NCBI GenBank assembly: GCA_963721115.1
Contig: CAVRIA010000004.1
Coordinates: forward strand, 744,001-808,000
Source of the DNA: CAVRIA01 sp963721115
GTDB lineage: Bacteria; Desulfobacterota; Binatia; HRBIN30; CADEER01
Reading direction: 5' to 3'
DNA length: 64,000 nucleotides
A model generated the notes under the pieces. That model was not told where the DNA came from. It was given only the letters and a program-made list of their open reading frames with translations, and ran no database searches. This document shows positions 63,453-64,000 of this stretch, piece by piece. A program made the position numbers and the translations under genes. Positions within the stretch are counted from its first letter, which is position 1. Every line of letters starts with the position of its first letter.

Positions 63453-64000
63453 ATGGCGGATGAGGTAAACGTCGGTCTCCAGCCGGCGGCGGCGGCGACG
63501 GCGCTGCGCTACGAAGATCTCGTCTTCCCGGTGAATGCCGAGAGCCTCGGCTTCGAAACCACGGCCGAGGTGATGATCGACGGCGACTGGTTCGGTCAGG
63601 AGCGCGCCCTGGCGGCCCTGGAGATGGGGCTGCGGGTGCGCCACGCGGGGTTCAACATCTACGTGTGCGGCCTCTCGGGAACGCACCGCCAGCAGGAGCT
63701 GGCCGGCCTGTTGCGCCGCTTCACGGCCGGCCGGCCGACGCCCGGCGACCGGGTGTTGGTGCAGAGCTTCCGCAACCCCGATCGGCCGCGTGCGATCTAC
63801 CTGCCGGCGGGGCAGGGGGCGCGCCTGCGCGAGGACATGCGCGAGCTGGTCGAGGAGTGCCGCCGCCTCCTGCCGGAGACCTTTCGCAAGGAGACCTTCG
63901 AGGAGGAGAAGGAGCGCCTGTCGGAGCAGTTCGGCGAGCAGGGCGAGAAGGTGAACCGCGAGCTGGCCGAGCAGGCCGAGCGCGCCGGATTCGTCATCCA
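63453..64000 (+). CDS. Lon-like ATP-dependent protease, N-terminal part (3' end outside window)
   Basis: The first 182 codons of a gene that runs off the window. The N-terminal part resembles the AAA_32 group of Lon-like proteases: YEDLVFPVNAESLGFETTAE, FGQERALAALEMGLRVRHAG, FNIYVCGLSGTHRQQELAGL and LVQSFRNPDRPRAIYLPAGQ. A long charged helix follows (LREDMRELVEECRRLLPETF). The GLSGTHRQQ segment is a variant Walker A as in this group. The ATP-binding and proteolytic parts lie outside. Confidence 0.8.
   Translation, partial: MADEVNVGLQPAAAATALRYEDLVFPVNAESLGFETTAEVMIDGDWFGQERALAALEMGLRVRHAGFNIYVCGLSGTHRQQELAGLLRRFTAGRPTPGDRVLVQSFRNPDRPRAIYLPAGQGARLREDMRELVEECRRLLPETFRKETFEEEKERLSEQFGEQGEKVNRELAEQAERAGFVI

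Overview
The window is a 64 kb stretch of very GC-rich bacterial chromosome with dense genes on both strands. No rRNA, tRNA or CRISPR array was seen. Several genes imply a Gram-negative cell: a heavy-metal RND efflux operon with an outer-membrane factor, a LolA-like periplasmic protein and a heptosyltransferase-type GT9 enzyme. F420-linked enzymes, exported proteins with Thr/Pro linkers and dockerin repeats, and an AurF-type diiron protein recall uncultivated deltaproteobacterial lineages such as Binatota or Myxococcota. That placement is an inference and was not tested.

Layout. 0-11 kb: end of a molybdate ABC transporter (modB, modC), an FKBP isomerase, an acyl-CoA ligase, EthD and EVE proteins, methionine aminopeptidase, a secreted sugar-dehydrogenase-like protein, an FAD oxidoreductase and a tRNA-dihydrouridine synthase. 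11-24 kb: two sensory histidine kinases (one degenerate), an LLM-family (F420/flavin) oxidoreductase, a large MscS channel, YheU, a sulfotransferase, a TetR/AurF-like pair and a JAB-DinG helicase fusion. 24-28 kb: an accessory patch with decayed toxin-antitoxin genes, a DUF6788 protein, a large membrane protein and a BrnT-type toxin with a duplicated antitoxin segment. 28-32 kb: the agmatine-to-putrescine genes aguB and aguA, an F420:NADP oxidoreductase, and a phd/vapC-type pair with frame disruptions. 32-44 kb: surface and glycan genes (GH36, GT9, membrane proteins, a sulfatase-superfamily enzyme) and a giant vWA/Thr-Pro-repeat/DUF11 protein. 44-57 kb: enoyl-CoA hydratase, a metallophosphoesterase, a Gfo/Idh/MocA oxidoreductase, a dockerin protein, the metal-efflux operon with a Cys-rich leader gene, and a phospholipase-C-like phosphoesterase. 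57-64 kb: nadA with its probable regulator nrtR, a MATE exporter, a LolA-like protein, an MBL/beta-CASP nuclease, an Hsp20 and the start of a Lon-like protease.

Two window-wide features deserve attention. First, about a dozen otherwise well-conserved genes (dus, aguA, fno, nadA, cusB, the efflux outer-membrane gene, the MBL nuclease, the Cys-rich gene, antitoxins and others) each carry one small indel that breaks the frame. Assembly indels are the simplest explanation, and reading through them restores full-length proteins. Second, a dispersed intergenic repeat of about 165-180 bp with several nested hairpins occurs three times (12.6, 19.5 and 62.8 kb) and has no annotated identity that I recognise.
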